Source: Xylogone sp. PMI_703 (lineage: Eukaryota > Ascomycota > Leotiomycetes). From it: 64,000 nucleotides of DNA. The stretch spans positions 248,001-312,000 of the forward strand of contig JAJTUQ010000003.1 in assembly GCA_021399445.1 (NCBI GenBank), in the 5' to 3' direction. The notes beneath the pieces were generated by a model, which was not told the origin of the DNA, made no database searches, and worked only from the letters and a program-made list of their open reading frames with translations. Both the position numbers and the translations under genes were made by a program. Position 1 is the stretch's first letter. Each line of letters begins with the position of its first letter. Below, piece after piece: positions 25,201 through 35,927 of the stretch.

Positions 25201-28200
25201 CACCTACTCAACGCTCCAGACACCAAATACAGCATAGTCCATGTCCCAACATCAGGTCCATTTGCAGGCCGGCTCGCAGCCGTCATGGTGCTTCATAAAT
25301 TTGCTGATTTAGAGGCTCCTCAGCCTCTAAGAGTCCTATCTTCGGGCTTTAAAGAGCAGATTTCGATAGCAATGTCGTCAATACATGACTATATCGTCGA
25401 AAGATTACCAGCTTGGATGGTGCCAGAAGTGTGGATTATAGTTGAAGACCTTCCGCTTTCTATATCAGGCAAACTAGATAGAAGTTCCATACGAAACTGG
25501 GTTGCAGATATGGATAAGGAGACTTTCCAACAAGTATCTCAGCACTTTGTTGACGCCACAATCCTCCCGCCAGAAACACCCGAAGAAAAGGAGCTGCAGC
25601 AGATGTGGAGCGAAATTCTGGGAGTCAGTTCCGAGAGTATAGGAACAAACAGTTCATTCTTGCGACTAGGGGGTGATTCAATTGGTGCCATGAAGCTAGT
25701 AGCTGTCGTACGTCGTCGGACATCTTGGGCTCTCAGCGTGGCCGATATATTTCGGCATCCGACACTCTCTGCCATGGCTGCATCCGCTATTTCCGCTACT
25801 CCAGCTTCACAGGTGATTAGTACAACCGAAAATATCGCGCCATATACATTGATCGATGGATGTGATGATATTGATTCCTTGTGCAAGGTTGCTGCTGCCC
25901 AGTGCCAGGGAGTTGAGCCTAAGGATATCGAGGATATCTATCCCTCAACGACCTTACAAGAAGGCCTTCTCGCTCTATCAGCTAAGCAACCAGGAACCTA
26001 CGTGGCTAGGTATGCATTTACCCTTCCTGCGCACTTGGACATAGATCGATTCAGATCTGCTTGGGATCATGTTTTCCGGCTCTATCCAATCCTTCGCACA
26101 AGGTTTATAACTACCGAGTCATTCGGTACTCTCCAGGTGGTGACAAATCATCGAATGGTTTGGTACTCTTCTAAGTCAGAAATATCTATGGAGGAGTACA
26201 TAAAGCAAGACAAAGAAAGTCCTATGTCATTCGGGGCACAGCTGAGCCGATTTGCGATTGTCAATGGCCACTTCGTTATCACAGCTCACCACGCAGTCTA
26301 CGACGGTTGGTCACTGCCATCCCTGATGGACGACGTAGCCAAGATATATCGTGGTATCGCACTACCAGATCGACCGCCATTCAAAAACTTTATTAGTTAT
26401 ATTCGAGGAATCAAAAAATCTGCCGCTGAGGAATACTGGACCAAGCAACTTGATGGTGCAAAATCAACTATGTTTCCAAAACTCCCTTCTCAATCATATC
26501 AGCCGCTTGGTAACTCGTCCATTGTGCATGAAATTTACCTACCTCCGAAGGAGAGTAGCAACATTACCGCGTCTACAGTCATTAGAGCCGCATGGGCTCT
26601 GGTGGTTGCTCGCTATAGCGACGAGCGTGATGTCACCTTTGGTGTCACTGTCTCAGGTCGCAGTGCTCCTGTAGAGGGGATTGCTGATATGATAGGAACC
26701 ACAATCGCTACTGTTCCTGTGCGAGTCAACCTGGACGAAATATCCGGCATCTCTGTCTCTCATTTCCTAGAGTGGATCCAGCATCAGTGGTTTGACATGA
26801 TTCCATTTGAACAAGTCGGGCTGCAAGAAATTGGAAAGCTGAGCCCAGAGGCGAGAGCTGCGTGCCGTTTCCAGAATCGTCTAATCATCCAACCGCAAGG
26901 CGGAAATGACAGTGAGTTTGAATCCATGGGAATTCGAAGTGTCGACACGGATGGGGAGAATTTCCATACCTATGCCATCACTCTAGACTGTGCTCTGCTT
27001 TCTACGGGTGTTAAGGTTACTGCTGTCTTCGATGAATCTGTGGTGAACAGTCAACAGATGGCCAGGATTCTGAATCAGTTTGAGAGTGTTATTCGGGAGC
27101 TCCAAAATGATAACGCTACAATCGATAACATTGTTAGAATCTCAGCTCAAGATCGACAAGAAATTGACAGCTGGCATGAGCCTGTGCCACCAGCAATTGA
27201 GGAATGTATACACGAGGCATTCACTCGCCAGGTTTTGGCTCAACCAGACGCTCCCGCTATATGCTCCTGGGATGGAGAGCTTACTTACACAGAACTTGAC
27301 GACCTATCAACGCGGTTAGCATCTGAGCTTGTTCGTCAAGGCATCACATCCGAAAACGTGGTTCCACTTTGTTTTGACAAATCATTGCTAGTCATCATTT
27401 CAATGCTCGCGGTTCTCAAGGCCGGTGGCGCTTGTATGACATTGGATACTTCTCACCCTGTTGGCCGTATGAAAGATATGTGTCGTGAAGTCCAGCCGCG
27501 TGTTATACTCACCTCCCCCGAATATTCTGAACGTTGGCTATCTGGCGACAGCGAGGTGATTATAGTAGATGAGCAATATCTCAAATCCCTCCCCAGTCAT
27601 GTAGGTCCAGTATGCACCACCGTCCAGCCTGACCATCTAGCTTTCCTTATTTTTACCTCCGGATCTACAGGAAAGCCAAAGGGAGTTATGCTGGAACACA
27701 AGTCAGTGCGTACCAGTGCACATAATGCCGCCAGACTTTTCAATGTGGGACCATCTTCACGCGGTCTACAATTTTCAGCATTTGCATTCGATGTTTACAT
27801 CTACGATATATTTACCGCGCTGATGCACGGAGCCTGCGTCTGTGTCCCATCTGAAGAAGAGAGGAGAAGTAGTTCAGGATTATCTGGCGCCATAAACAAG
27901 CTTCAGGCCAGTTATGTTTATCTTACCCCAACTGTGGCTACATGGTTTGGACCAGATGACGTGCCCACGATTAAGCAAGTCGCCTTTGGTGGTGAACCTC
28001 TAACACAAGAGAATGTATCCGTATGGGCTAGTAAGGTCCGCATTGTCAACGTCTACGGGCCTTCCGAAACTTCAAATTGGGTTAGCTATAAAGTTGTGCA
28101 CCCAGATACCAAACAACCCGGCAATATCGGATCGGGTCCTTATACTAATACATGGCTTGTCGACCCACACAATTCTAGTCAGCTAGCTCCAATTGGGTGT

Positions 28201-30705
28201 GTTGGGGAAATATATGTTGAGAGCCCTACGGTTTCTCGTGGTTACTTTAACGATCCTGTTAGGACTAAAGAATCTTTCATTATCAATCCTCCATGGGTAG
28301 AAATTCAGTCAGGCCAACGACGAATGTACCGGACAGGGGACCATGCTTGTTACAACTCCGACGGAACATTCTATTTTGTGGGACGTACAGACTCTCAACT
28401 TAAAATACGAGGCCAGAGACTAGAACTCGGCGAAATACAACATCATGTAGTTGAGTCAAAGGGTATACGACACGGCTTTGTTGATTTCCCGAAATCCGGA
28501 CCCTGTGCTGGTAAGCTCATTGCGGTTATATCACTCAGTGAGTTTTCAACTGCGAGCTCAACAGCTCTCCGGCTTCTTTCAGCAGAGCGAAAGGATCGTG
28601 CATCAGAAATAATATCAAACGTCTGTGATTACATTGCTGATAGACTTCCGGCATGGATGATACCGACGGTATGGGCAGTGGTGGAAGCACTCCCAATGTC
28701 GGCATCCGGCAAATTGGATCGCGCACGATTAAGGAGCTGGACTTCCGAGATGAGTACTGAAATATTTGGCCTAATATCACATTTGTTTGTGCAATCCTTA
28801 GTTACAGAGCCCAGGACACCCACTGAGAGACTTCTCCAACAAATATGGGGTTCTGTATTGGAGGTCAAGCCGGAGAATATAGGGAGCAACAGTTCCTTCT
28901 TACGGCTTGGCGGTGACTCTATTAGTGCCATGAGACTCGTTTCCCAGTGTCATAAGAATAATCTCTACATAACAGCTTATGATATCCTCCGGGGCCATAC
29001 AATCTCAGAACTTGCTGCCAAATTGGACACCATGGAGAATGAACAGAGTCTTAGGGATGCCTATACTACGAAGGCTTCACCAAATGTCTTCCCTAAGGCT
29101 CTCATCGATACAATCCAAGCACAGACACGACAAGAAACTCCTGCGATAGCTCAGATCTCTGTGGCTTCCGATTTCCAAGTTGCATCTTTTACCCAGCAAA
29201 TACTTCAACAGCATGGAAACCTCAACTATTACATATTCGATATTGAAGGGCCACTCGATGTTAAGCACTTGAGATCTTGCTGTCAACTCCTACTAGAAAA
29301 GCACTCCATATTACGGAGCGTTTTCGTAGCGCACGAAAGAAGAATTTACCAAGCTGTCTTAGAGGGTATGCCAGTTAACTTTTCTCTCTTGCAAGGAAGC
29401 AAAGAGGCGTGCTACTCTATCATCAAAGAAGACCAGCAGATCGAATTCTGCCTTGGAGATATCCTTACTGCCTTCATGTTAGTTGAGGAGACCCCGAATC
29501 GACATTCACTCATAGTTCGGCTGGCACACGCCGTATACGATGGTATCTCCATTTCTAAAGTATTCCTTGACCTCCAAGAAGTATATGCTGGACGTGCAAT
29601 GTCAGAGTACACTGATTTCTCGCTATATCGTCAGTTTAAGGATTCTGTATCACAAGAGAGCCAACAATATTGGCTCAGTTACCTCCAGGGAGCGAAGATG
29701 ACAAAATTTCTTTCACGACCAAGGCCCTCGTATAAGGACTTCACCAATAGCTCGGTCCATCGGATGATAACTATGGCACCCTTGTCACAGAACGGTATTA
29801 CCACAGCGAATATTATTAAAGGTGCTTGGGCATTGTGCTTGGCCCAATTATCAGGAGAATCCGACGTCGTGTTTGGAGAACTTGTGAACGGCCGTAGCGT
29901 GCCCGTAGCCGGTATTGACAATATGATTGGTGTTACTCTTAGTAACATCCCCGTCAGGGTGCAGCTTGACCAGTCCATGACTGTTTTGGATTTCCTCCAG
30001 AAAATTCAGGAGAGGCAGCTTGAGAGTATGCCTTTTGAATCGTTTGGCTTTAATGAAATTGTGGAACAATGCACTGAGTGGCCGCAATGGACTCAGCTCG
30101 GCTCAATCATTACGCACGACAATCTTGCTGCCCCTCATACGTCTTTCTCTACTTCAGATTGCCAATGGAATCTACGAGAAGTAAACGGCAACGGAAATGA
30201 CGAAGCGGATATCGGTATCACATCGACTATTGACGGCGACAAGCTGTCTATCTCCATTGGGTTTTGCGACCGCCTACTCTCTAATGAATTTATGAACGAC
30301 GTGCTCGATCAGCTCTGCTATCTCATCCAATTCTTCGCAAACTATCCACTAGATAACTTGCCTGATTATTCTTCGCCCGTTTTCAGCGAACGTATACCTT
30401 TACCACACTCCCAGGGCTTCCTACCGAAAAAACTTACTGCAGCCACACGCTCGGATGACGCCACCTTGACCGTGGTACGACAGATCTGGAACTCCGTTCT
30501 CTGCGATGAAAAACGGACATTTAGTCTTGAAGCTATTACTGAGGATACACCATTCTATAACGTATGGGGAAAGCTCATCGCAGCCGCTCAGTTCAGTTTC
30601 GCCTACCGACAGAAGGGGTTTAAAATTAGCATGGAGGAAATTATCGACCACCCTACTATTCGCACACAAGTGGACTTGTGCATTGAAAAATCTCTCCAGG
30701 GCTAA
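12454..30705 (+). CDS. Tetramodular non-ribosomal peptide synthetase with two epimerisation domains and a terminal condensation domain
   Basis: Four exons (12454-13026, 13076-18952, 19033-23670, 23722-30705) give one frame of about 6023 aa. The start at 12454 is the first ATG after the promoter with a good context. Domain order by residue: vestigial C (about 60-260), C1 (288; HHAIYDG at 404), A1 (727-1207), T1 (Ser1278), E1 (HHLVID, 1458), C2 (1782; SHTLNDG), A2 (2249-2743), T2 (Ser2812), E2 (His2990), C3 (3326; SHALTDA), A3 (3796-4281), T3 (Ser4349), C4 (4432; HHAVYDG), A4 (4876-5358), T4 (Ser5429), terminal C (5517; AHAVYDG, His5632) and a T-like domain with Leu at the Ser position (5981). 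There is no thioesterase or reductase. In fungi a terminal C domain usually releases by macrocyclisation, so a tetrapeptide D-aa1, D-aa2, L-aa3, L-aa4, probably cyclic, is predicted. Substrates are not assigned. Confidence 0.95.
13340..17790 (+). other. NRPS module 1: C1-A1-T1-E1
   Basis: C1 has an intact IHHAIYDGWS motif although there is no upstream carrier domain to feed it, so it may be unused or accept an external acyl group. A1 has FTSGSTGTPKG, YGPAES, YRTGDLG and SGKVDR. The ten specificity positions, read by alignment to GrsA numbering, are D-V-S-F-V-G-T-I-Y-K. T1 carries GGDSI. E1 shows SPIQQLHI, AHHLVIDLVSW, EGHGREP and VGWFT, so residue 1 should be handed on as D. Confidence 0.85.
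17790..22490 (+). other. NRPS module 2: C2-A2-T2-E2
   Basis: C2 follows an E domain and has SHTLNDGMS, as expected for a D-donor condensation domain. Intron 2 (18953-19032) lies in its C-terminal lobe. A2 reads D-V-S-T-A-G-V-N-F-K at the specificity positions. Its last core motif is VSLKLDR rather than SGKLDR: the catalytic Lys is kept but the Gly before it is Leu. T2 carries GGDSI and E2 has AHHLVIDSVSW plus EGHGREP. E1-C2 and E2-C3 are closely similar to each other, pointing to module duplication. Confidence 0.85.
22490..25830 (+). other. NRPS module 3: C3-A3-T3
   Basis: C3 has SHALTDAFS, with Ala in place of the usual Gly after the catalytic Asp. It accepts from the E2-epimerised carrier. 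Intron 3 (23671-23721) lies at the same point as intron 2 in C2. A3 has FTSGTTGKPKG, and its specificity positions read D-V-T-I-G-G-T-N-W-K. T3 carries GGDSI. There is no E domain, so residue 3 should stay L. Confidence 0.85.
25850..29030 (+). other. NRPS module 4: C4-A4-T4
   Basis: C4 has AHHAVYDGWS and resembles C1 along its length rather than C2 or C3, which fits an LCL-type domain accepting from a non-epimerised donor. A4 has FTSGSTGKPKG, and its specificity positions read D-V-Y-Y-A-G-V-N-W-K, close to A2 at the last five. T4 carries GGDSI. The A3 and A4 sequences are strongly alike around A4-A5 (SETSNWVS in both). Confidence 0.85.
29080..30705 (+). other. NRPS terminal unit: release-type C domain and Ser-less T-like domain
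   Basis: The last condensation domain keeps an AHAVYDG catalytic motif with no following A domain, the arrangement of fungal macrocyclising terminal C domains. After it, residues about 5940-6015 have the length and flanks of a carrier domain (TVVRQIWNSVL, then FKISMEEIIDHPTIRTQVDL). The core reads FYNVWGKLIAAAQF where FF-LGGDSI-A-Q is expected, so Leu5981 replaces the Ser that would carry phosphopantetheine. It cannot be charged and is probably structural or a relic. Confidence 0.8.
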
Positions 30706-31778
30706 ATATTGTAACCGGCGTATCGGATGGTTAAGGAAGGAGAATGGCGCAGAAAAGAATTCCTGTTTATGATTTATTGTCAGAATGGCTAAGTTATAGT
30801 TACTTATCGAGTTGTATCATAATTATTTTATAACATTCTCAATTTTTGTACAGAACCAATTCTTCTTTAGACTTTACAGTACTCCAATAGTGACACCAAT
30901 ATTACCGATTACTACAACCCTTTAGAAGCTTCTAGCTTCCTACCAGTCATGAAAGTCGACCGATCTGCTCTCACCTTTTGACCACTAACAGCTTGGAACT
31001 TCAACACCGTCAATAACTACTGTAACAGGAGACCAGCCTATCTACACAAGTGAATTGTCGGCAGTGAGCATTTCAATATCATTTTACGCTCTCAGTATTA
31101 AAGACTTCCATACATTATCACATCAGCGTAATTACGTAACCTTTTTTTATGTGGAAGATTACGTTAGAAGGTCATGGCAAACAATGTAAGATCATATAAC
31201 CGAATTCAATATGACTATTGAACTACCTGCTATATAGTGGCCAAGTATGGCCATTCATATACATAAATATTCGCTCTAATATCGGAGTCTGATATGGCCA
31301 ATAGGGCTACTATGGACTTACTTTTAGATTTCGATGCCAACAGATTACATCCGGTGACACAATACTCATAGATGCATAAGTATGTTTGCTTGGATCTCAG
31401 AAATTCGAGTATATTTGAAATTTGATCTTGTACACGCCTTCTAATGAGTGAAGTATAAGAAAACGACAATAATGAAAAGCAATCTAGCTCCGCGTATAAG
31501 ATATCGTTAGGTTAGTCTAAGACTCCCCCACTTCCCACTTGTACTAACGGCCACACGGTACTACCTAGTAGTAGCATCTATCTGAGAAAGTTCCGAGAAG
31601 ATACAATTATGAATCTAACATTGTTCTATTGACTCGTAATTGTAGTTTCATAGAATCGTCGTGAAGTTTCCCCTCCTTCATCCACCCGAGCTCACCCAGA
31701 CACAATGGTAGAGTTTCCGTATTTACCCTTTTATTAGTAGAATGTCAGTATTGTAAACCGACTATACCAAATTACATA
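30706..31778. other. AT-rich intergenic stretch after the NRPS
   Basis: No gene supported. Only short frames (under 90 codons) without motifs are seen. A possible last exon of the SnoaL-like gene, reading GKYGNSTIVSG on the minus strand near 31698-31730 after an acceptor-like ACTAATAAAAG, cannot be confirmed. Confidence 0.5.
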
Positions 31779-32292
31779 TTACAGAATAAAAACAGAGCTC
31801 ACAAATACTTCTAAGCTCCTGTTGTATATTCTCCATGACTGGCCATCAAAGAGCATCTGGTCAACAAATGCCTGGTAATTGGTATAAATTTCACCCTCCC
31901 TGTTACCGTGACCAAAGAATGTGGCGATAGCATGTGGGGCAGCCGGGGTGTGGCTCAGGCCTATTAAGTTTGCAGACTTGGCTTCCAAGATGATGCATTG
32001 TGGTATAGCTTTGTGCCATCCGATTTGAGGAGAGACTCTCGATGAAGGCGGGTATACCTACCGTTGGTGGAGACGGAAATCCGGCGGAAGAGTAATCGAC
32101 GGTAACATTGGAAGTAAAGATATTGTAAAAGAGTCCATAATCGGGACCATCAACACCTAGTGGATAGGTATTGACTACGTTCTTAATTCTAGTGATTGCA
32201 GTTGCCTGATCTTGTTCGACAGCTAATTGAGCTGATATCCAAGGAAGATGGACAATCATTGATGCTATAGCGAAACTTCTATAGAGAATCAT
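31779..32292 (-). pseudogene. Frameshifted SnoaL/NTF2-like secreted protein gene
   Basis: The first part (32292 down to about 31960) encodes a signal peptide ending near WISAQ and the first half of a SnoaL-like fold: AITRIKNVVNTYPLGVDGPDY, FTSNVTVDYSSAGF, MAQSYTTMHHLGSQ. The second half, AIATFFGHGNREGEIYTNYQAFVD and SWRIYNRSLE, is in another frame (31988-31779). The overlap around 31940-31990 offers no intron longer than about 17 nt that would join them, so a one-base indel is the simplest reading. The last codons may come from a further exon. Families of this fold include cyclases and many secreted fungal proteins of unknown role; position next to the NRPS does not prove a link. Confidence 0.6.
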
Positions 32293-33712
32293 TGTTTGCT
32301 AAATCCTAAATTCCGTTCTGAGTTGGTATATTATAATTAACAAGATATCTACAAGAGCAGAAGGGCAGAGATCCCAACTTATAACCCCGCCTTCGCCTCG
32401 AGCCCTTGATTGGGATCTAGGTGATAGACATTACTGACCCCAAAGTCATCTCTAGCTTCCTTCAGTCCTCTTATGCAATGCTACATCTTGGCTTTCCCCG
32501 TCATACAGTTGCCGACACCTTTATCATTGTTTTCTCATTTTCATTCATTATTGTACATTCTATTATCATTAACATAGAGGTTCACTTCCTTTCATTACAT
32601 TATTTGAAATATAAAGAATTAACTTATTATACAAATATCAACTATATCTATATATCTACATGTATTTAATGAAAGTCGCATAGTAAATATAGTTCAGGTT
32701 CTATTATAGCCATTTTAAGCGTCTAAGTAATTCTGATTAATTGCTTTAGCCTTCATTACAATGTCATTTGTCCGTTAGGTAGCGTTATCTCCAGGTCAGG
32801 TCCCCCACCCCCTCCGTGTTGTCCCTTAAATTGTAGCTTCATTCTAGCCAATGAGAATGAAACGGTAAGCAATTTACATACCAATCCTGGTTCTCTGACG
32901 TATTAATCTCCACCTTAGAAATAGTCCATTACACGCCGCCAGAAAGCGTCTTCAAGGGGTCTAACATCCTAAATTATGCTGAGCAAAATGTCTATTCGGA
33001 AGAATATGTTCCAGTTGACAGCTCTATTTGGCCTATTGCCTTGACCGGCTCATAGCTTTTTGATATTTTGTAGGGACTCAGCTATATTCGCGATTGATTA
33101 GAAAAGCACTACCTCGACCTCCAGATGACAACGGAAACTGAGGATCCTGTTATCGTTCAATGGGAGAGTTCATTATTGGCCAAGCAAAAAGAGGGGCTAG
33201 CATTGGTTACAACATGATTATAGTGCTTGCGTATGGGCTCAAGTCAGTTAAGTACGCTGATCTTTGTGTTTTTTTTGGTGCATACGATGATGGAACGTTG
33301 AAATACTTTGCACCCCCAGGTGTCAAAGGAACAGTCTCAATACCGATCTGAGATATATAATCCATGAACACCAATCACCTTCCTCGGTATATTTGGGAAA
33401 TCCTACTCAAGAACCTCTTTCCGACTTCCACATTGAGCCTCCGCGGCTCGACGCAATTGCCTGGTGCCTCCGCAAAATCCTAGAATCTTTGGCTGTTATT
33501 GGAAGTATGGTGGATACTTTAACGAATTGAAGGTCCCGGTTATCCACAAAGGTGCTTCCTCTTTCGAAAGATTGAAAACAATATTACAATGTTCTCTCTA
33601 TTTACAAATGCATTTATTACAATTTTATAAAATTTTGCATGTAGAATTCTTGCCTTTTAAAAAATATTGTCTAGCTATTTCCTCTTATTGAATTTTTCCT
33701 GTACATAGATCT
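32293..33712. other. Intergenic stretch, no supportable gene
   Basis: Strongly AT-rich from about 32.5 to 32.8 kb. Plus-strand frames at 33160-33351 and 33464-33691 have no motif I recognise, and neither has a credible promoter or splice partner. Confidence 0.5.
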
Positions 33713-35363
33713 CTAAAGGCATTGCGAATACCACTCACTTGAATAGGTGCCTAGGGAAAGCAATTAGCATTACAGGAACAGACTGAACAAATTAGATAAC
33801 TTACAAGTAGAGCCCGAAGTACAACATGTTGGACCCGTGTAACCGGAGCCTCCACATTGCCCATATTTCGTAGCGCAAGCACTATTACTGGAAGTTGTAG
33901 TAGTTGCTCTGGAGCTTGTTGCAGTTGTTCTGATACTGGTTGTCATGGTGCTTCCTGACGATGCTCCAGCCCCATTTCCATTCAAAAGCGGAGTTATAGC
34001 GGCTACCCCAGGGAAGAAACTGGTTGGAATTGCTGTCGGAATTGCAATAGAAACAGACAGACCAAGTCCTGAGGGCAAGTCGCCGCTCATTTTAGGACCA
34101 TTATACCCAGTTGGTGCGCTCGAGATAGTGTTCGTGGTGCTGTACGAGCCTCCAGAGCCGGATCTCAAACAATATCCAGATCCGTAGGCACTTTCACAAA
34201 TGTACTTCATATTTGCGTTAGTATCAGTCCACATGTTGATATTTGAGAGCGATATTCCACTGCAAGGAGCAGTGTCAGCACAGACAAGGTTGATAGGAGC
34301 TCGCTTTGGATCCACAATTGTGCCTTGCCAGTTACTGAACGTCAAACTGGATAACTGAACGCCGTTTCCGGGTTGAAGGTCCAGGTCAGTCCAATATTCA
34401 TTAATGTCAAGAGCATAAGCAGTTGAGTGACCAATGAAGTTGGTAAATGAACAATCCCTCACGTAACCATCACCACCGTTTGATTTAATCATCAACATCT
34501 GATTGGACTGCCAGGTGTACACATTATTATACTTGACACTTGAAATAGCAGTTCCTGTGCCCAGAGAGCCAATTGCACATCCTCCTGACCAATTACAATA
34601 GATATTTTCAATGAGGACATTGGTCGAAGGGTTTTTGATTGTTACACACTCATCCTTGTTCGTAACTTCGATATCGTGGTACCAGAGATTTGTGCCCGAC
34701 GTGTCAATGCCGTCCAGGCCACCTCTATTTCCTCCCCGGATGACAAGGTTATAGACTTCGCCATTAGAACAATTATCTATAATCAGGTGGAATGCTGGAG
34801 AGTCAACAAGTTTAAGATCATGGACAGAGAAATGATTCACTTTAATGAGTCGGATAAGGCGTGGCCCATAGGTATTCTGGGAATGGAACACATAGCCGTA
34901 TCCTTGTATAGCGCCGCGAGAGCTCAGTGAGAATAATTCGAAATCACTTGTATTTTCCACGACAATCATATGTCCCCCTGCTGTTCCAGTTCTGTAAATG
35001 GTTCCATCAAGCTGCAGAGCCCATCCCGATCCTCCATTCAGAGTCTGCCAAGTCGACATGGCATAATCGCCGCTTGGAATCCATACTGCTCGTGGTCAGA
35101 CTGGCTCTTTTTCCAGTTAAGAGATGACATTGTGGCGCACCTATGCCACCAGTTTTACACGCAGCAAACGCCGAAGCAAGTGCCGGTCCAAGATCCGTTG
35201 ACTTATCTGCCTTAGCGCCATAATTCAAAACATTGCAAATCTTCTTCGAAGCCTTGCTTGCTGTAGAGGTAGTTGGCCCTACTGAGCCGCTTAGTTGACC
35301 GGAGCATGGGGCGGATAGAAGCGCTACAGTTGTAACTATAGATACTATGCGAAGGAGCCTCAT
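33713..35363 (-). CDS. Rhamnogalacturonase-like GH28 hydrolase with C-terminal CBM1
   Basis: A secreted pectin-backbone hydrolase acting outside the cell. Exons 35363-35141, 35085-33805 and 33750-33713 give 513 aa. The N-terminus [22 protein letters not shown] is a signal peptide. The beta-helix carries [24 protein letters not shown] and [11 protein letters not shown], where a D-E pair takes the place of the DD of polygalacturonases, as in rhamnogalacturonases, and [14 protein letters not shown] Ser/Thr-rich linker (about residues 440-475) leads to a CBM1 starting [19 protein letters not shown]. The last 54-nt intron falls inside the CBM1; splicing restores its end as [10 protein letters not shown]. 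The next gene on the same strand is also CBM1-bearing, so the pair may act together on plant cell walls. The substrate assignment is by motif only. Confidence 0.9.
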
Positions 35364-35927
35364 GTTGACGGCTTGACATATATAGTTGGTGCATGTAATC
35401 AGTACACCTTTCTTCGATTTTGAGCAGCCATAGAGAGATTAGTCTAGATTCTTATAGACGTCCATGCTTTATTTAGACCTGTTATGGGGACTCTATAGTA
35501 TAATAGCCTTGGTTTAATTGAGGATCGCAGTGATTGGCCCACTCTCACGAGCGGCTTCAATCCCGCGAACCCGTGTCAGTTTCTTTGAAATTCGTCAAGC
35601 CTAAAATGAAGGAGCTCCTGGTCCCACTCAATGACAGTGGTCAGCAGGTTCCATACTGGGATCGGCTAATATGAGTTTAATTTATTGGCATCTGAGTTAC
35701 GGATAGTTGTTCCTTTCGTCAACCAATAGTTTGCTGTGGGGTAATGGAGGGCCAGACCCTCGGAATCTCGACCTCCGGTCGCTGCTAATTGAAAATGCTA
35801 ATTAATTATGGTCTCGTACTATATGCAGCCCATCTCACTGTGGAACAGTCAAGCTGGAGTTGTGATCTTTAATCTCAATGTCCCGAAGCAGGCGGCTCCA
35901 TCAAATCCACCAATCAACTTATTTTCC
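35364..35927. other. Intergenic region between the two CBM1 genes
   Basis: Promoter of the GH28 gene and 3' flank of the CE16-like gene, 564 bp. I see no gene or strong motif. Confidence 0.5.

Noticed and set aside
31940..31990. Intron joining the two halves of the SnoaL-like gene
   Set aside because: The only GT-AG pair restoring the frame is about 17 nt apart, far below a workable intron length.
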